NCBI RefSeq assembly: GCF_013364215.1
Contig: NZ_CP054923.1
Span: forward strand, 5,518,001 to 5,582,000
Source: Verrucosispora sp. NA02020
Lineage (GTDB): Bacteria > Actinomycetota > Actinomycetes > Mycobacteriales > Micromonosporaceae
Reading direction: 5' to 3'
DNA length: 64,000 nucleotides
Each line of letters begins with the position of its first letter. Position 1 is the first letter of the stretch. Under the pieces are notes generated by a model. The model worked only from the letters and a program-made list of their open reading frames with translations, had not been told where the DNA came from and ran no database searches. Positions 33,288 to 42,007 of this stretch are shown one piece after another. A program made the position numbers and the translations under genes.

Positions 33288-34097
33288 ATGCAGCGGCCGG
33301 ACTGGTCACCCGAGACGATCGACGTCGAACGACCCAGCGTCGCCCGCATGTACGACTACTATCTCGGTGGCTCGCACAACTTCGCCGCCGACCGGGCAGC
33401 GGCCCGGGCGATGATGGCGCTGGTGCCGGAGGCTCCGCTGATGGCCCAGGCCAACCGCGCCTTCCTGCGCCGGGCCGTGCAGTACCTCACCGCCGCCGGA
33501 GTCCGGCAGTTCCTCGACGTCGGATCGGGCATCCCGACCGTCGGCAACGTGCACGAGATCGCCCAGCGGCACGCCCCCGACTCCCGGGTGGTCTACGTCG
33601 ACGTCGACCCGGTGGCGGTGGCGCACAGCCGGGAGATCCTGGCCGACACCGAGCGGGCCACGGTCGTCCAGGAGGACTTCCGTCATCCCGAGCGGATCCT
33701 CGCGCATCCCGACGTCAACGCCCTGATCGACTTCTCCGAGCCGGTCGCCGTGCTGGTGGTCGCGGTGCTGCACTTCGTACCGGACGACGACCGCCCGGCC
33801 GACCTGCTGCGTACGCTGCGGAAGGCGCTGGCCCCCGGCAGCCACCTGGTGCTCTCGCAGGCCAGCGACGACGGCCGCGACGAGGCCGAGCGGGCCGAGG
33901 CCGAGGAGGTCTACCAGCGCACCGACAGCCCGCTGTGGGTGCGCAGCCGGGCCGAGCTGACCGCGTTCTTCGACGGCTTCGAGCTGGTCGAGCCCGGGGT
34001 GGTGTGGGTGCCGCAGTGGCGTCCGGAGACCCCGGAGAGCGCCGAGAACGCCGAGCAGGCGGTCTTCCTGGGCGGGGTCGGGCGGCTCGGTGGTTGA
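33288..34097 (+). CDS. SAM-dependent methyltransferase, DUF574 family
   Basis: The 269-residue protein begins at ATG 33288 after AAGGGG. It shows the family's actinobacterial start PSVARMYDYYLGGSHNFAADRAAA, then FLDVGSGIPTVGNVHEIAQ (SAM motif I), VVYVDVDPVAVAHSREIL (acidic ribose-binding residues) and VLVVAVLHFVPDDDRP. The family is abundant in Streptomyces and relatives. Its substrates are unknown. It overlaps the next gene by 8 bp and is thus translationally coupled to a GGDEF-EAL protein; I cannot say why. Confidence 0.92.
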   Translation: MQRPDWSPETIDVERPSVARMYDYYLGGSHNFAADRAAARAMMALVPEAPLMAQANRAFLRRAVQYLTAAGVRQFLDVGSGIPTVGNVHEIAQRHAPDSRVVYVDVDPVAVAHSREILADTERATVVQEDFRHPERILAHPDVNALIDFSEPVAVLVVAVLHFVPDDDRPADLLRTLRKALAPGSHLVLSQASDDGRDEAERAEAEEVYQRTDSPLWVRSRAELTAFFDGFELVEPGVVWVPQWRPETPESAENAEQAVFLGGVGRLGG

Positions 34098-35832
34098 GCC
34101 TCCGGACGGCCGTTCCTGCGCCGGCACGTTCGCCCGCGCCTGGGCCAAGGCGGTCTCCGGGACCAGCTACCTGCCGATGCCACACGCCCAGTTGGAGCTG
34201 CTGTTGCAGCAGCTCACCGACCAGCTCGCCGAGGCGCTGCGGGCGGAGCCGCTCGACCTGCGGGTGGGCCACCGGGTCGCCAACGAGTTGGTCGCCGCGC
34301 ACATCGCCTCCGCCGAGGCGCTCGGCCGCACCGTCGAGGTGATCCAGCTCCGGCTGGTCCGCGACCTCGACCTGGTCGCCGACGACATCGAGGACCGGAT
34401 GGCCCGGCTGCTGGCCGCGATCGCCACCGCCTACGCGCGGGCCCTGCACGACCGGACGCTGGACGAGCAGGAGTCGATCCGCCGGGCCGCGCTGACCGCC
34501 CGGGTGGACGCGGAGCGGGCGTTGCGGGCCAGCGAGGCCCGGTTCCGCCACCAGGCCACCCACGACCCGCTGACCGGCCTGCCCAACCGCACGCTGTTCG
34601 CCGAACGGCTGGTCGCCGCGCTCGGCGGCACGGTCGGCGCCGGGCGGCGGGTCGGATTGTGCTTCCTCGACCTGGACCGCTTCAAGCGGGTCAACGACTC
34701 GTACGGTCACTCGGTCGGCGACCGGGCCCTCGTGGCGGCGGCCCGGCGGCTGTCGCGGTCGGTGGAGCCGCACCTGGTGGCCCGGCTCGGCGGGGACGCG
34801 TTCGTGGTGCTGGTGGAGCGCTCCACCGGCACCGGTGACGTGGTCGCGGTCGCCGAGGCGGCCCTCGCCGCGCTCTCCGAGCCGGTGGTGGTCGGCGGGC
34901 ACGACGTGACGGTCACCGCCAGCGTCGGGGTGGTGGAACGGCGGGCCGCCGACACCTCCCCCGACGACCTGCTGCGGGCCGCCGGCAGCACGCTGCACTG
35001 GGCCAAGTCGGCCGGTGGCGGCGGCTGGGCGCTCTACGACGCCGAACGCGACGGCCGCGAGCAGGCCCGTCAGGCGTTGAGCGCGGCGATCCCCGCCGGT
35101 CTGGAGCGCGGCGAGTTCTACCTCGACTACCAGCCGCTGACGTCGCTGCACGACGGTTCGGTGCTCGGTGTGGAGGCGCTGGTGCGCTGGCGTCACCCGG
35201 ACCTGGGGGTGCTGCGACCGAACAGCTTCATCGGGCTGGCCGAGGAGACCGGGCTGATCGTGCCGCTGGGGGCCTGGGTCCTCGCCGAGGCGTGCCGGGA
35301 GGCGGTCGGCTGGACGGCCGCCGCCGGCGCACCGCCGTACGTCAGCGTCAACCTCGCGGTCCGCCAGGTTCGCCGTCCCGGGCTGGTGGAGGAGGTGAGC
35401 GCTCTGCTGCGGCGTACCGGTCTGCCACCGCACCGGCTGCAACTGGAGATCACCGAGAGCACCATGATGAGCAGCGCCGAGGAGCCGGTACGCGCCCTGC
35501 GCACCCTGGCCGACCTGGGCGTCCGCATCGCCATCGACGACTTCGGCACCGGCTACAGCAACCTGGCGTACCTGCGTGACCTGCCGGTGACGGAGCTGAA
35601 GGTGGCCGGCGAGTTCGTCCGGGGGTTGCGCTCACCGGGCGACCGGGCCAATGAGCGCATCCTCGCCTCGCTGGTCTCGCTGGCGCACGCCCTGGACCTG
35701 ACGGTGACCGCCGAGGGGGTAGAGACCGTCGGGCAGGCCGAGCGGCTGCGCGCGATCGGCTGCGACGCCGGCCAGGGCTGGCACTTCGGCCGTCCCGCCC
35801 CCGCCGAGAACATCCTCGCCCGCATCCGCTGA
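34090..35832 (+). CDS. GGDEF-EAL domain protein with degenerate GGDEF
   Basis: The 580-residue protein starts at GTG 34090, inside the end of the methyltransferase gene. An N-terminal helical region (about 30-145) precedes a GGDEF domain (145-310: HDPLTGLPNRTLF, LDLDRFKRVND). The active-site motif reads GGDAF at 234-238, losing the catalytic glutamate. The EAL domain (about 330-575) keeps EAL at 362-364, ITESTMM, DDFGTGYSNLAYL and AEGVET, hence the metal-binding residues. The likely activity is therefore c-di-GMP hydrolysis, with the GGDEF part serving as a GTP sensor or scaffold. There is no transmembrane segment. Confidence 0.93.
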   Translation: MVEPPDGRSCAGTFARAWAKAVSGTSYLPMPHAQLELLLQQLTDQLAEALRAEPLDLRVGHRVANELVAAHIASAEALGRTVEVIQLRLVRDLDLVADDIEDRMARLLAAIATAYARALHDRTLDEQESIRRAALTARVDAERALRASEARFRHQATHDPLTGLPNRTLFAERLVAALGGTVGAGRRVGLCFLDLDRFKRVNDSYGHSVGDRALVAAARRLSRSVEPHLVARLGGDAFVVLVERSTGTGDVVAVAEAALAALSEPVVVGGHDVTVTASVGVVERRAADTSPDDLLRAAGSTLHWAKSAGGGGWALYDAERDGREQARQALSAAIPAGLERGEFYLDYQPLTSLHDGSVLGVEALVRWRHPDLGVLRPNSFIGLAEETGLIVPLGAWVLAEACREAVGWTAAAGAPPYVSVNLAVRQVRRPGLVEEVSALLRRTGLPPHRLQLEITESTMMSSAEEPVRALRTLADLGVRIAIDDFGTGYSNLAYLRDLPVTELKVAGEFVRGLRSPGDRANERILASLVSLAHALDLTVTAEGVETVGQAERLRAIGCDAGQGWHFGRPAPAENILARIR

Positions 35833-35912
35833 GGCACCGCGCCCGGTCCGCCGAGGCACCGCGCCGCGTGCACTCGGTGTCGCGCCGCACGCGCTCGGTG
35901 CCGCGCGCTCGT

Positions 35913-35969
35913 GTGTTAGGAGGGGTCCCCTGCTATACACCAGGCGTTAGCCGGGGGCCCTTCCTTACC
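35913..35969. repeat. Dispersed intergenic repeat, copy 1 (57 bp)
   Basis: The sequence from GTGTTAGGAGGGGTCCCCTG to GGGCCCTTCCTTACC is nearly the reverse complement of 57290-57348. Its ends are partly complementary (AGGAGGGG...CCCTTCCT), so it can fold back on itself. It overlaps the stop codon of the mannosyltransferase gene (35965-35967) and lies between two convergent genes, where it may act as a transcription terminator. Confidence 0.8.
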
Positions 35970-37095
35970 TCGGGTCGGTGAGCAGGTCGGACAGGCGGCG
36001 GGCCTGGGTCTCCCAGCGCCACTCCCGCTCCACCCAGGCGCGGCCGGCCGCCCCGAACTGGCGGGCCAGGTCCCGGTCGGTGAGCAGGGTGACCACCCGG
36101 TCGGTCAGCTCGGCGAGGTCCCGGCCGTCGACCACGTACCCGGTCTCGCCCTCGCGGACCGCGTCGGGCGCGCCGCCGGAGTTGCCGGCCACCACCGGCA
36201 GACCGGCCGCCGACGCCTCCAGGTAGACGATGCCGAGTCCCTCCACGTCCAGCCCCCGGTTGCGGGTGCGGCAGGGCATCGCGTAGACGTCACCGGCCGC
36301 GTAGTGCGCCGGCAGCTCGGCCTCGGGGATCGAACCGGTGAAGACCACGTCCCGCTCCACCCCGGCCTGGCGGGCCAGCCGGGCCAGCGTCGCCCGGTAC
36401 GGGCCGCCACCGACCACCAGCAGCGCGGCGTCGGGCACCCGGCGGCGGATCAGCGGCAGTGCCCGGATCAGCATGTCCTGGCCCTTGCGCGGCACCAGCC
36501 GGGACACGCAGACCACCACCGGCCGGTCGGAGAGCCCCAGCCGGTGGCGTACCCCGCTGCCGTCGACCGCCGGGTGATAGAAGTCCACGTCCACTCCGGG
36601 TGCGAGCCGGCGCAGGTCGGTCAGGCCGTCCAGCGCCCGCGCCAACCGGGTGCGGGTGTACTCGCCGAGGTAGGTCACCACGTCGGCGCCCCGGCCGATG
36701 CGCCGCAGCGCGGTCCGGGCCACCGGGAGCGCCGCCCAGCCCACCTCGTGCCCGTGGGTGAGGGCGACCACCCGCCGTACGCCGGCCCGTCGCCGCAGCC
36801 CGTTGGCGAGCAGCCCGAGCGGGGCGGCCGCGCCGAACCAGATCGTGTCGCAGTCGTAGGCGCGGGCCAGCCGGGCCGCCCGTCGGGCGACCAGCGGGGT
36901 GGGCAGCAGCACCTTGGTGCGTTCGCGCACCACCTCGTACGGCTGGTCGGCGTCGAACTTGTCGGCGTCGGGCCAGCTCGACGCGTAGACCACCACCGAG
37001 CCGGCGGGCTGGTGCACCGCGAGGTTGTGCACGAAGGACTGGATCCCACCCGGCCGGGGCGGGAAGTCGTTCGTGATCAACAGCGTGCGGCTCAT
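35965..37095 (-). CDS. pimB: Phosphatidylinositol-mannoside mannosyltransferase (GT4)
   Basis: The 376-residue GT-B enzyme probably adds the second mannose to phosphatidylinositol monomannoside at the inner membrane face. The N-terminus RTLLITNDFPPRPGGIQSFVHNLA carries the GG loop. ALTHGHEVGWA and RLVPRKGQDMLIRAL follow, and the EX7E motif is EGLGIVYLEASAAGLPVVAG. Donor binding is GSIPEAELPAHYAAGD. It is close to Rv2188c (PimB'). The start ATG 37093-37095 overlaps the stop of the protease gene (ATGA), so the two are coupled. The gene's end lies in a dispersed repeat. Confidence 0.92.
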   Translation of the reverse strand: MSRTLLITNDFPPRPGGIQSFVHNLAVHQPAGSVVVYASSWPDADKFDADQPYEVVRERTKVLLPTPLVARRAARLARAYDCDTIWFGAAAPLGLLANGLRRRAGVRRVVALTHGHEVGWAALPVARTALRRIGRGADVVTYLGEYTRTRLARALDGLTDLRRLAPGVDVDFYHPAVDGSGVRHRLGLSDRPVVVCVSRLVPRKGQDMLIRALPLIRRRVPDAALLVVGGGPYRATLARLARQAGVERDVVFTGSIPEAELPAHYAAGDVYAMPCRTRNRGLDVEGLGIVYLEASAAGLPVVAGNSGGAPDAVREGETGYVVDGRDLAELTDRVVTLLTDRDLARQFGAAGRAWVEREWRWETQARRLSDLLTDPR

Positions 37096-38351
37096 CGGCC
37101 GGCCTCTCGGGCGTAGGCGCGGGCGGCGGCGATCCGCTCCACGGTGGACGGGTGCGTGGCGGAGTAGAGGTACTCCCAGCGGGGCGGGTCCGGGTCGCCG
37201 AGGTTGACCGAGGAGATCCGGCGCTGCATCGCCTCGAACGCGGCCGGGTCTCCGGTCAACGCCAGCGCGTGCGCGTCGGCGCGTGCCTCCAGCCGCCGCG
37301 ACATCAGCGCCTGCATCGGCGTGAACACCAGTCCGGCCACCGTGACCAGGGCGAGCAACAGCGGGAACGCGCGGGGCTGGGCGACCGAGTCCACCCCGGC
37401 CATGCGCAGCAGCGGCGGCCAGGAGCCGATCAGGTAGAGCGCCACCACGGCCGCCGCCGCGCCCAGCGCGCCGGTGAGCGTGAAGATGGGCACGTCCCGG
37501 TCGCGGGCGTGGCCCAGTTCGTGGGCCACCACGGCCTTCACCTCGGCCGGGGTCGCCTCGCGCAGCAGGGTGTCGTAGACCACCACCCGCCGGGTCGGTC
37601 CGATCCCGGAGACGTACGCGTTGACCGCGTTGGTGCGCCGGGACGCGTCGGCCACCAGCACGTCGCGCACGGGTACGCCGTCGCGGTCGGCCAGCTCCAT
37701 CAGCTCGGTGCGCAACGGGCCCGGTTCCATCGGACTGATCCGGTTGAACACCGGCTCGACGAGCACCGGCAGCACGAAGGAGAGCAGCACCACCAGGGTG
37801 GCCGCACCGGCCGCGCCGAACGCCCACCACCAGCGGGGCGCCAGCCGGATCACGGTGTAGAAGCCGAGCAGGGCCACCGCGCCGATCACCGCGCTGACCG
37901 CGTACGACTTGAGCAGGTCCACCGCCCAGCCGCCCCACCCGTTGGTGGCCAGCCCGTACCGGGTGAGCACGCTGTGCCGCCAGGCGGCGAACGGCAGCGT
38001 CAGCAGGTCGGCGACGAGCACCACGGCCAGCCCGCCGAGGATCGCCTGGGCGGTCCAGTGCCCACCGAACGGGCGCCCGGCCAGCTCGACCAGGCGGCTG
38101 CCCAGCGGCGTCAACCCGAGCGCCAGCGCCACCAGCAGGCCGATGCCCAGCGCGGCCCAGCCGCCGGGGCGCAGCGCCGCCCGGAACTCCCGGGCCCGCT
38201 CGACCTGTTCGGTGGGCAGGTCACGCAGCGCCGCGAGCTGGTCGGCGCGGGGGGCCGGCGGACGATGCCACGGGATCAGCACCAGCGCGGCCAGCACCAC
38301 GGTGAGGCCGAGGACGACCAGGGTGAGCACCGCCCAGCCGCGCGGACTCAC
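37092..38351 (-). CDS. M48 family membrane metalloprotease
   Basis: The 419-residue protease has at least six hydrophobic segments. The zinc site is VVAHELGHARDRDVP (HELGH) near residue 285, and the downstream glutamate comes in LEARADAHAL. Preceding text PSGI-like DASRRTNAVNAYVSGIGPTRRVVVYDTLL is typical of the CAAX/Ste24 branch of M48. The C-terminus ends with a substrate-cleft motif SATHPSTVERIAAA. Membrane protein quality control is the usual role. The gene is coupled to pimB by a 4-bp overlap. Confidence 0.92.
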   Translation of the reverse strand: MSPRGWAVLTLVVLGLTVVLAALVLIPWHRPPAPRADQLAALRDLPTEQVERAREFRAALRPGGWAALGIGLLVALALGLTPLGSRLVELAGRPFGGHWTAQAILGGLAVVLVADLLTLPFAAWRHSVLTRYGLATNGWGGWAVDLLKSYAVSAVIGAVALLGFYTVIRLAPRWWWAFGAAGAATLVVLLSFVLPVLVEPVFNRISPMEPGPLRTELMELADRDGVPVRDVLVADASRRTNAVNAYVSGIGPTRRVVVYDTLLREATPAEVKAVVAHELGHARDRDVPIFTLTGALGAAAAVVALYLIGSWPPLLRMAGVDSVAQPRAFPLLLALVTVAGLVFTPMQALMSRRLEARADAHALALTGDPAAFEAMQRRISSVNLGDPDPPRWEYLYSATHPSTVERIAAARAYAREAGR

Positions 38352-38571
38352 CGGGCCGTCCCGCCGTCACCACGGCCGGCACCGGGCCCGACGCCCACCG
38401 TGCGCCTCATCTCGCCGCTCCTGTCGCCATGGGCGCTCATCCTATTGCCCGCCACGACCGGGGCCGCGCCCGCGCCGAGGACCGGGGCCGTGCCCGCGCC
38501 CGCGCCCCCCGGGCATCGCCGCGGAGACCGAGCCGGCCCACCGTCGCGCGCGGTCGCTCGGACCGGCCGGG

Positions 38572-39996
38572 TCAGGAGCGGGCCAGCCGCCGCAGCAGCG
38601 AGTCGGCCCCCAGCGGGTACGCGCCGTGACGGCGTACGCCGTCGGCGACCTCCCGGTCGGAGGAGACCACCACCACCGCGCGACCGGGCGGCTCGGCGCG
38701 GACCAGTCGGCGGATCAGTTCGTCGGCGGTCTCCCCCTTGCGGGAGAAGAGCACCCGCACCCCGCGCGGGGTGGGTGGCAGTCCGTGCATGCGTTCGGCG
38801 CCGTCGAAGACGACGGTGACCTCGTCACCGGTCTGCGCGGCGATGCCGCCGAGGCCGCTGATCAGGCGCTTGCGTTGTTGCTCCAGGGACATCTCGCCGA
38901 AGCCGCGCTTGGTCACGTTGTAGCCGTCGACGACCAGGTGGGCCCGGGGCAGCGCGAGCAGTTGATCCAACCGGCCCGGGTCGTCGGTGTCCTGGGCGCG
39001 GGCGGCGGCACCGGCCGGGGTGGCCGCCGACGAGTCGGCGTAGGTGTCCGCGACGAAGTCGGCCGGCAGTTTGTCGACCGGGTCCAGGGCCAGCTCGCGG
39101 CGCAGCCCGACGGCGGCCTGACCGATGGTCTCCAGCAGCAGCCACAGCCGCGCGTCGTCGACCGAACGGGCCTCCTTGGCGCTGGACCGGGCCACCCCGG
39201 CCGCCGCCTCGGCCTCGGCCAGTCGCGCCCGGGCCCGGCGCAGCTCGGCGTCGGCGTCGGCCGCCGCGCGGGCAGCGCGGCCCCGCTCGGTGGCGAGCAG
39301 TTCGGCCGCCCGGCGCTCGCGGGCCTGGGTCTCCCGGAGCGTACGGGCCAGTTGGCGGGCCTCCTCGCGGAGCTGGCCCATCTCCTCACGGACCCGGGCC
39401 ACCTCGTCGCGCAGCTTGTCGGCCTCGACCCGGGCCACCGCCCGGTCGTGCTCGGCGCGGGTGGCCCGTTGCTCGGCCAGGCGGACCAGCTCGGCGACGA
39501 CCGCGCTGTCCGCCTCGGCCCGGACCGCCGCGCCGCTGGCGTCGATCAGCTCGCGCCAGCCGCGAGGTCGGGCCAGATAGGCCAGGGCCGCCACCTCGAC
39601 CGGGTCGGCGGCGGCGGGTGCGGTCCCCTCCACCACGGCGGTGCCGAGGTCACCGGCGTCGGCCAGGACCCGGGCGGTGACCCGCTGCCGGAACAGCGGG
39701 TCGGCGGCGAGCTGGGCGGCGATAACGGGCGCGCCGAGTCGGGCCCGGCGGTTGGGGGCGAACTTGGCGACCCGGCGCAACGGCACGGGCACCTCGTCGG
39801 AGGGCAGGCTGGGGAGCACGGCGGCGGTGAGCGAGACGATCCGTTGGCGGACCGGCTCGGGCAGGCTCGGCTCCGGCTCCGCCGGCTCTCCAGCGGTCGC
39901 CGCCCCGTCGGCAGAACCCACCTCACCAGCGGCCGGCACCGTGACGACCTGCTCCTCCTGCGGGAGGTTGTCGTCGGACGGCTCGGTGAGGGGCAT
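38572..39996 (-). CDS. NYN-domain RNA-binding protein (YacP type) with coiled coil
   Basis: The 474-residue protein has a helical N-terminus (about 40-165, PVRQRIVSLTAAVLPSLPSDEVPVPLRRVAKF), a long coiled coil (about 160-290, rich in RxxAEHDRAVARVEADKLRDEV), and a C-terminal NYN nuclease-like domain: LVVDGYNVTKRGFGEMSLEQQRKRLI, VTVVFDGAER and VVVSSDREVADGVRRHGAYPL. The metal-binding aspartates are therefore present. PIN-like NYN proteins process RNA. It diverges from the DEDDh nuclease gene with 136 bp between them. Confidence 0.9.
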   Translation of the reverse strand: MPLTEPSDDNLPQEEQVVTVPAAGEVGSADGAATAGEPAEPEPSLPEPVRQRIVSLTAAVLPSLPSDEVPVPLRRVAKFAPNRRARLGAPVIAAQLAADPLFRQRVTARVLADAGDLGTAVVEGTAPAAADPVEVAALAYLARPRGWRELIDASGAAVRAEADSAVVAELVRLAEQRATRAEHDRAVARVEADKLRDEVARVREEMGQLREEARQLARTLRETQARERRAAELLATERGRAARAAADADAELRRARARLAEAEAAAGVARSSAKEARSVDDARLWLLLETIGQAAVGLRRELALDPVDKLPADFVADTYADSSAATPAGAAARAQDTDDPGRLDQLLALPRAHLVVDGYNVTKRGFGEMSLEQQRKRLISGLGGIAAQTGDEVTVVFDGAERMHGLPPTPRGVRVLFSRKGETADELIRRLVRAEPPGRAVVVVSSDREVADGVRRHGAYPLGADSLLRRLARS

Positions 39997-40132
39997 GTGG
40001 CAAGTCTCCCACCGCGACCGGGCCCACCGCCTGGTGAGTGAGCCGATCTCTCATCCTAGACCGGTGGTGACGTACGGGACCCGTGGGACGCCCGGGACCG
40101 GAGTGTCGCACCGGGCGGTTAGCGTGCCGGCG

Positions 40133-41887
40133 ATGGCACAACAGGAGTACCTCCAGCCGGCGCTGGCCGGGCTCGACCCGACCGTCGACGGCGTCGACCC
40201 GGCGCTGCCCCTGTACGCGACGACGTTCGTGGTGGTCGACCTGGAGACCACCGGTGGTGCCCCGGACGGCGGCGGGATCACCGAGATCGGCGCGGTCAAG
40301 GTGCGCGGCGGCGAGGAGCTGGGGGTGTTGGGCACCCTGGTCAACCCCGGAGTCCCGATCCCGCCGTTCATCACCGTGCTGACCGGCATCACCCAGGCGA
40401 TGCTGCTGCCTGCGCCACCGATCGAGCAGGTGCTGCCGAGCCTCCTGGAGTTCGTCTCGGACGCCGTGCTGGTGGCGCACAACGCGCCGTACGACGTCGG
40501 TTTCCTCAAGGCCGCCTGCGCCCGGCACGGCTACCGCTGGCCGAACCCCCGGGTGCTGGACACCGCCGCACTCGCGCGCCGGGTGCTGCTGCGCGACGAG
40601 GTGCCCAACCGCAAGCTCGCCACGCTGGCCGCGTACTTCCGGGCCGGTACCCAGCCGACCCACCGCGCGCTGGACGACGCCCGGGCCACCGTGGACGTCC
40701 TGCACGGGCTCATCGGCCGGCTCGGCGGCCACCGGGTCGACACCGTCGGCGACGCCATCGAGTTCTCCCGCGCGGTCACCCCGACCCAGCGCCGCAAACG
40801 GCACCTCGCCGAGGGCCTGCCCCGGTCCCCGGGTGTCTACATCTTCCGGGCCGCCGACGACCGGCCCCTCTACGTGGGGACCTCCCGGGACATCGCCACC
40901 CGGGTCCGCAGCTACTTCACGGCCGCCGAGAAACGCGCCCGGATGTCGGAGATGCTGGCCGCCGCCGAGCGCGTCGAGGCGGTGGAGTGCGCGCACCCGC
41001 TGGAGGCCGAGGTCCGCGAGCTGCGGCTGATCGGGGCGCACGCGCCGCCGTACAACCGACGGTCGAAGTACCCGGAGCGGATGGTCTGGCTGAAGCTGAC
41101 CGACGGGCCGTACCCCCGGTTGTCGGTGGTCCGGGAGATCTCCCCCGGCGACCGCGCCTACCTCGGCCCGTTCACCTCGCGGCGCACCGCGGAGCTGGCC
41201 GCCGCCGGTTTCCACGACGCGGTGCCGCTGCGCCAGTGCACCCACCGGCTGTCGCTGCGCACGATCACCCCCGCCTGCGCCCTGGCCGAGCTGGGTCGCT
41301 GCCCGGCGCCCTGCGAGCACCGGATCACCCCTCAGGAGTACGACGACCGCGCGGTGCAGCCGTTCGCCACCGCCACCACCGGTGACCCCCAACCGGTGGT
41401 GGACGCCCTGCTCGCCCGGATCGAGACGCTCGCCGCCGCCCAGCGCTACGAGGAGGCCGCGACGCTGCGGTCCCGGCTGGCCGCGGTGCTCCGGGCCACC
41501 GTGCGGATGCAGCGGCTCGCCGCGCTGAGCGGGATCGCCGAGCTGGCCGCCGCCCACCCGGCCGCCGGGGGTGGCTGGGAGCTGGCGCTGGTGCGGCACG
41601 GCCGGCTGGCCGGTGCCGGGGTCTCCCCGGCCGGCGTCCACCCTCGACCGACGCTGGCCACGATCCGGGCCACCGCCGAGACGGTGTCGCCCGGTCACGG
41701 TCCGGTCCCGGCGGCCACCCCGGAGGAGTCGGAACGGATCCTGTCCTGGTTGGAACGTCCGGAGACCCGGCTGGTCGAGATGTCGGACAGTTGGGCCTCC
41801 CCGGTGGCCGGCGCGGGCCGCTTCCGGGACCTGCTGGAGAAGGCCGAGAGCGGCGCATCTCACCAACTCTGGTCCGAACGCTCATGA
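40133..41887 (+). CDS. DEDDh exonuclease fused to UvrC-like nuclease domain
   Basis: The 584-residue protein begins at ATG 40133. Residues 25-200 are a DnaQ-like proofreading exonuclease: FVVVDLETTG, LVAHNAPYDVGFLKA and THRALDDARATVDVL supply the DEDDh residues. Residues about 225-310 are a GIY-YIG domain (SPGVYIFRAADDRPLYVGTSRDIATRVRSYF). A UvrC-like region with CTHRLSLRTITPACALAELGRCPAPCEH follows, giving possible zinc or iron-sulfur cysteines, with a UVR-type region near RYEEAATLRSRLAAVL. The layout resembles the Cho-like protein of actinobacteria. It probably acts in repair. Confidence 0.92.
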   Translation: MAQQEYLQPALAGLDPTVDGVDPALPLYATTFVVVDLETTGGAPDGGGITEIGAVKVRGGEELGVLGTLVNPGVPIPPFITVLTGITQAMLLPAPPIEQVLPSLLEFVSDAVLVAHNAPYDVGFLKAACARHGYRWPNPRVLDTAALARRVLLRDEVPNRKLATLAAYFRAGTQPTHRALDDARATVDVLHGLIGRLGGHRVDTVGDAIEFSRAVTPTQRRKRHLAEGLPRSPGVYIFRAADDRPLYVGTSRDIATRVRSYFTAAEKRARMSEMLAAAERVEAVECAHPLEAEVRELRLIGAHAPPYNRRSKYPERMVWLKLTDGPYPRLSVVREISPGDRAYLGPFTSRRTAELAAAGFHDAVPLRQCTHRLSLRTITPACALAELGRCPAPCEHRITPQEYDDRAVQPFATATTGDPQPVVDALLARIETLAAAQRYEEAATLRSRLAAVLRATVRMQRLAALSGIAELAAAHPAAGGGWELALVRHGRLAGAGVSPAGVHPRPTLATIRATAETVSPGHGPVPAATPEESERILSWLERPETRLVEMSDSWASPVAGAGRFRDLLEKAESGASHQLWSERS

Positions 41888-41893
41888 GCAACT

Positions 41894-41905
41894 GTCCGAT
41901 CGGAC
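41894..41905. repeat. 12-bp perfect palindrome GTCCGATCGGAC
   Basis: It lies 7 bp after the nuclease stop, upstream of the RelA/SpoT homologue, in a 120-bp gap that also has an AT-richer stretch (ACTTACTCTGTTAAGG). It may be an operator for the downstream gene or a weak terminator. Confidence 0.3.
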
Positions 41906-42007
41906 TACGTCGGCTCACTTACTCTGTTAAGGAAGTGCATTCCTGCCCGTTTCGAGGGTCTGCTCCCGGTTGCCGGTCTCCGGCACTCGCGGGGTGGGCG
42001 TCAGGGG

